Positions 20,222 to 21,572 of a stretch of DNA of 21,572 nt are shown here, piece after piece. This DNA comes from Lobulomyces angularis (Eukaryota; Chytridiomycota; Chytridiomycetes; Lobulomycetales; Lobulomycetaceae): assembly GCA_027604685.1 (NCBI GenBank), contig JADHYX010000375.1, forward strand, positions 1-21,572, in the 5' to 3' direction. Positions within the stretch are counted from its first letter, which is position 1. Every line of letters begins with the position of its first letter. The notes under the pieces were generated by a model that was given only the letters and a program-made list of their open reading frames with translations, was not told the origin of the DNA and ran no database searches. The position numbers and the translations under genes were made by a program.

Positions 20222-20608
20222 TTGATTTATAAAAAGAGTATAAATAGATAATTGATTTTAATATTTAAACATTATAAAGTTTTTAAAAGCATAATTTGGC
20301 TTAAGCCACTTTAACAGGTGGAAATTATTTTCAAGAATTTTTAACCTTGAATTGGAAAATATATGTTGCAACTTCATTTTTTCTTTAAGAATTTATTTTA
20401 TTTCTTGCTACATACAAAAGTCTAAATTTTCCTGCTTTTCTACAGTACCAAATTTTGTAGTGGCGTAGATTTTACCCTCAAGACAAAAATAAATTCAACT
20501 GTCACACAAAAAAATAGTGCTTGTACAGAATATATAGAATTAGCAAAAAGTGGTAAACTATGGAAATCTCATTTCAAAGCTTGGAATTTAGATCGAGAAT
20601 TAAATTTA
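20222..20608. other. Divergent spacer between MscS-B and tRNA
   Basis: This holds the MscS-B promoter (- strand) and the 5' flank of the tRNA (+). A 10-bp palindrome GGCTTAAGCC (20298-20307) is visible. No open frame of interest. Confidence 0.4.
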
Positions 20609-20681
20609 AGCAATCTGGCACAGTTGGCAGCGCGCAGGGCTCATAACTCTGAGGTAACTGGATCAAAACCAGTGATTGCTA
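20609..20681 (+). tRNA. Initiator tRNA-Met (anticodon CAT)
   Basis: A full cloverleaf is visible. The acceptor stem AGCAATC/GATTGCT has seven perfect pairs and discriminator A at 20681. The D stem is GCAC/GCGC, the anticodon stem CAGGG/CTCTG with loop CTCATAA, and the T stem ACTGG/CCAGT with loop ATCAAAA. There is no intron. Features of the eukaryotic initiator rather than the elongator are the A1-U72 pair, A54 in place of T54, A60, and a G-rich anticodon stem. U33 in the loop matches yeast rather than animal or plant initiators, which have C33. One of the three usual G-C pairs of the anticodon stem is a G-U wobble (30-40). Internal promoters: A box TGGCACAGTTGG, B box GGATCAAAACC. It is followed by a T run. 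Confidence 0.92.
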
Positions 20682-20686
20682 CTCTA

Positions 20687-20697
20687 TTTTTTTTTTT
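20687..20697 (+). terminator. RNA polymerase III terminator of the tRNA
   Basis: Eleven consecutive T residues begin six bases after the discriminator base, as expected for Pol III termination. Confidence 0.8.
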
Positions 20698-21197
20698 CAA
20701 ATTTTTTTTCAACTTTCACAGAAGAAGGAAAGATTAAAAAAATAAAAAAAATTTACGTGAATTAAATGGTACTAAATTAGGTACTTGTTTTTTACAAGTG
20801 GGTTTCCAAATCCAATTAAAACAACCATTTTGAATCCTTCTAGAATTAATACAAATGAACGGTTAGGTTAACAACAAATGATCTATTTAAAAATGAAAAA
20901 TTAAAAGCTCTGCGACAAATTCTTTACAAACTACCTCTTATAACTTAAAAACTGAAAAAGAGAGCTCAAATCCATTTATACAAGAGACATGATAGAATAT
21001 GATGCGCTATCGTTGTCGTGCTAATTATGGGTGCAATTCCTTATTTTTAATACCATTACAATTTCAAGTTAAATCTAATTACAACTATTTGAAAAAATCA
21101 TTTGATTGATGTGAACAAAGCTGGTTATAGAGTAGTTAATTAATTTTGTAAAAACAAATATTTATGAAATTCCTTCCAGCATAATAAACTTTATTTC
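20698..21197. other. Intergenic stretch before right LRR unit
   Basis: 500 bp of AT-rich DNA without a convincing frame, RNA gene or repeat. Confidence 0.4.
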
Positions 21198-21388
21198 AAT
21201 CTAAAAAACTAATTTTTATCATTTCAAGATTAGAGTTTTATTTAAAAGATTCTAATAGTATTTAAATCTACAAAAAAACAACATAGGAAAAAGAAAAAAA
21301 TAAAATGATATTAGTTTTGAAGTAACAAAAAATACTTTAAACTGTAAAAATTAAGATTTTGGAATTTACTTATATAAAAAGAAATTAA
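21198..21388 (+). repeat. Upstream flank of LRR relic, right copy
   Basis: Collinear by eye with 897-1109. Shared blocks include TTTTATTTAAAAGATTCTAA, ATTTAAATCTA, ATACTTTAAACT and TTTGGAATTTACT, separated by small indels. Confidence 0.6.
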
Positions 21389-21572
21389 ATGATGTTTAAT
21401 TTTTTTGGGCTAAAGAGAAGGTGGAATATCAAAGTGACGAAAGTAACAATCTAAACTGTTTTAAGATGCAATGGAAAGAACCTTGAACAACTATCACCAC
21501 TATCTGCAACCTTAACAGAAATTTTTTGTTTCAATAATAAACTCACTACACTTCCACAACTAAACGCATGTG
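21389..21572 (+). pseudogene. Decayed leucine-rich-repeat protein gene, right copy (cut by window end)
   Basis: It starts MMFNFFGLKRR in frame with the ATG, parallel to the left copy's MMFNLIWKRE. One extra G (near 21420) and one extra A (near 21513) relative to the left copy break the frame, so the original ATG runs into a stop at TAA after about 21 codons. After the second shift the frame is open to the window edge: VLRCNGKNLEQL, then LSATLTEIFCFNNKLTTLPQ and LNAC. This repeats the LxCxxN and LPQLNAC pattern of the left copy and contains the segment the left copy has lost. The rest lies beyond the window, so repeat number and overall state are unknown. Confidence 0.65.

Noticed and set aside
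20298..20307. GGCTTAAGCC palindrome as an operator
   Set aside because: One 10-bp palindrome in a promoter-sized spacer is not enough evidence for a binding site.
20609..20681. Elongator tRNA-Met
   Set aside because: The CAT anticodon alone fits both, but A1-U72, A54 and A60 and the close match to the yeast initiator layout favour the initiator.
1..21572. CRISPR array, bacterial operon or prophage
   Set aside because: No spaced direct repeats of the right size, no ribosome binding sites, and all genes are spliced eukaryotic ones.

Overview
This looks like nuclear DNA from an extremely AT-rich eukaryote. Six protein genes carry about 55 short introns (mostly 40-110 nt) with GT...AG borders, and the spacers are full of A/T homopolymers. 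Three things point to an early-diverging fungus or a close relative: EF-hand MscS channels of the fungal kind, a MATE transporter with fungal signatures, and an initiator tRNA-Met with U33 as in yeast. I cannot name the species.

Layout. Positions 1-6582 are gene-poor. They hold a decayed leucine-rich-repeat (LRR) gene copy (1110-1354), several hairpins, short tandem repeats and a possible foldback element (5307-5496). A 12-exon MATE transporter lies on the + strand (6583-8781). Five genes follow, all on the - strand: EF-hand MscS channel A (9067-11835), glutathione synthetase A (12067-14003), a small FAM32A-like splicing factor (14471-14973), glutathione synthetase B (15325-17362) and EF-hand MscS channel B (17739-20221). 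An initiator tRNA-Met (+ strand, 20609-20681) follows. The right edge (21198-21572) carries a second decayed copy of the same LRR gene with its upstream flank.

How the genes relate. Two gene families are each present twice, in mirrored order (MscS, GSS, FAM32A, GSS, MscS) yet all in one direction. The two MscS copies share 10 intron positions. The two GSS copies share only 1 of 17. The pairs therefore cannot have arisen in one recent block duplication. Glutathione synthesis, a Ca2+-binding mechanosensitive channel and a drug/metabolite exporter could serve stress handling together, but that is inference from proximity.

Oddest details: MscS-A has no AG at one splice acceptor beside a 22-base homopolymer, and the initiator tRNA has a G-U wobble inside its normally strict three G-C pairs. 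All gene models were spliced by hand; each total is an exact multiple of three.
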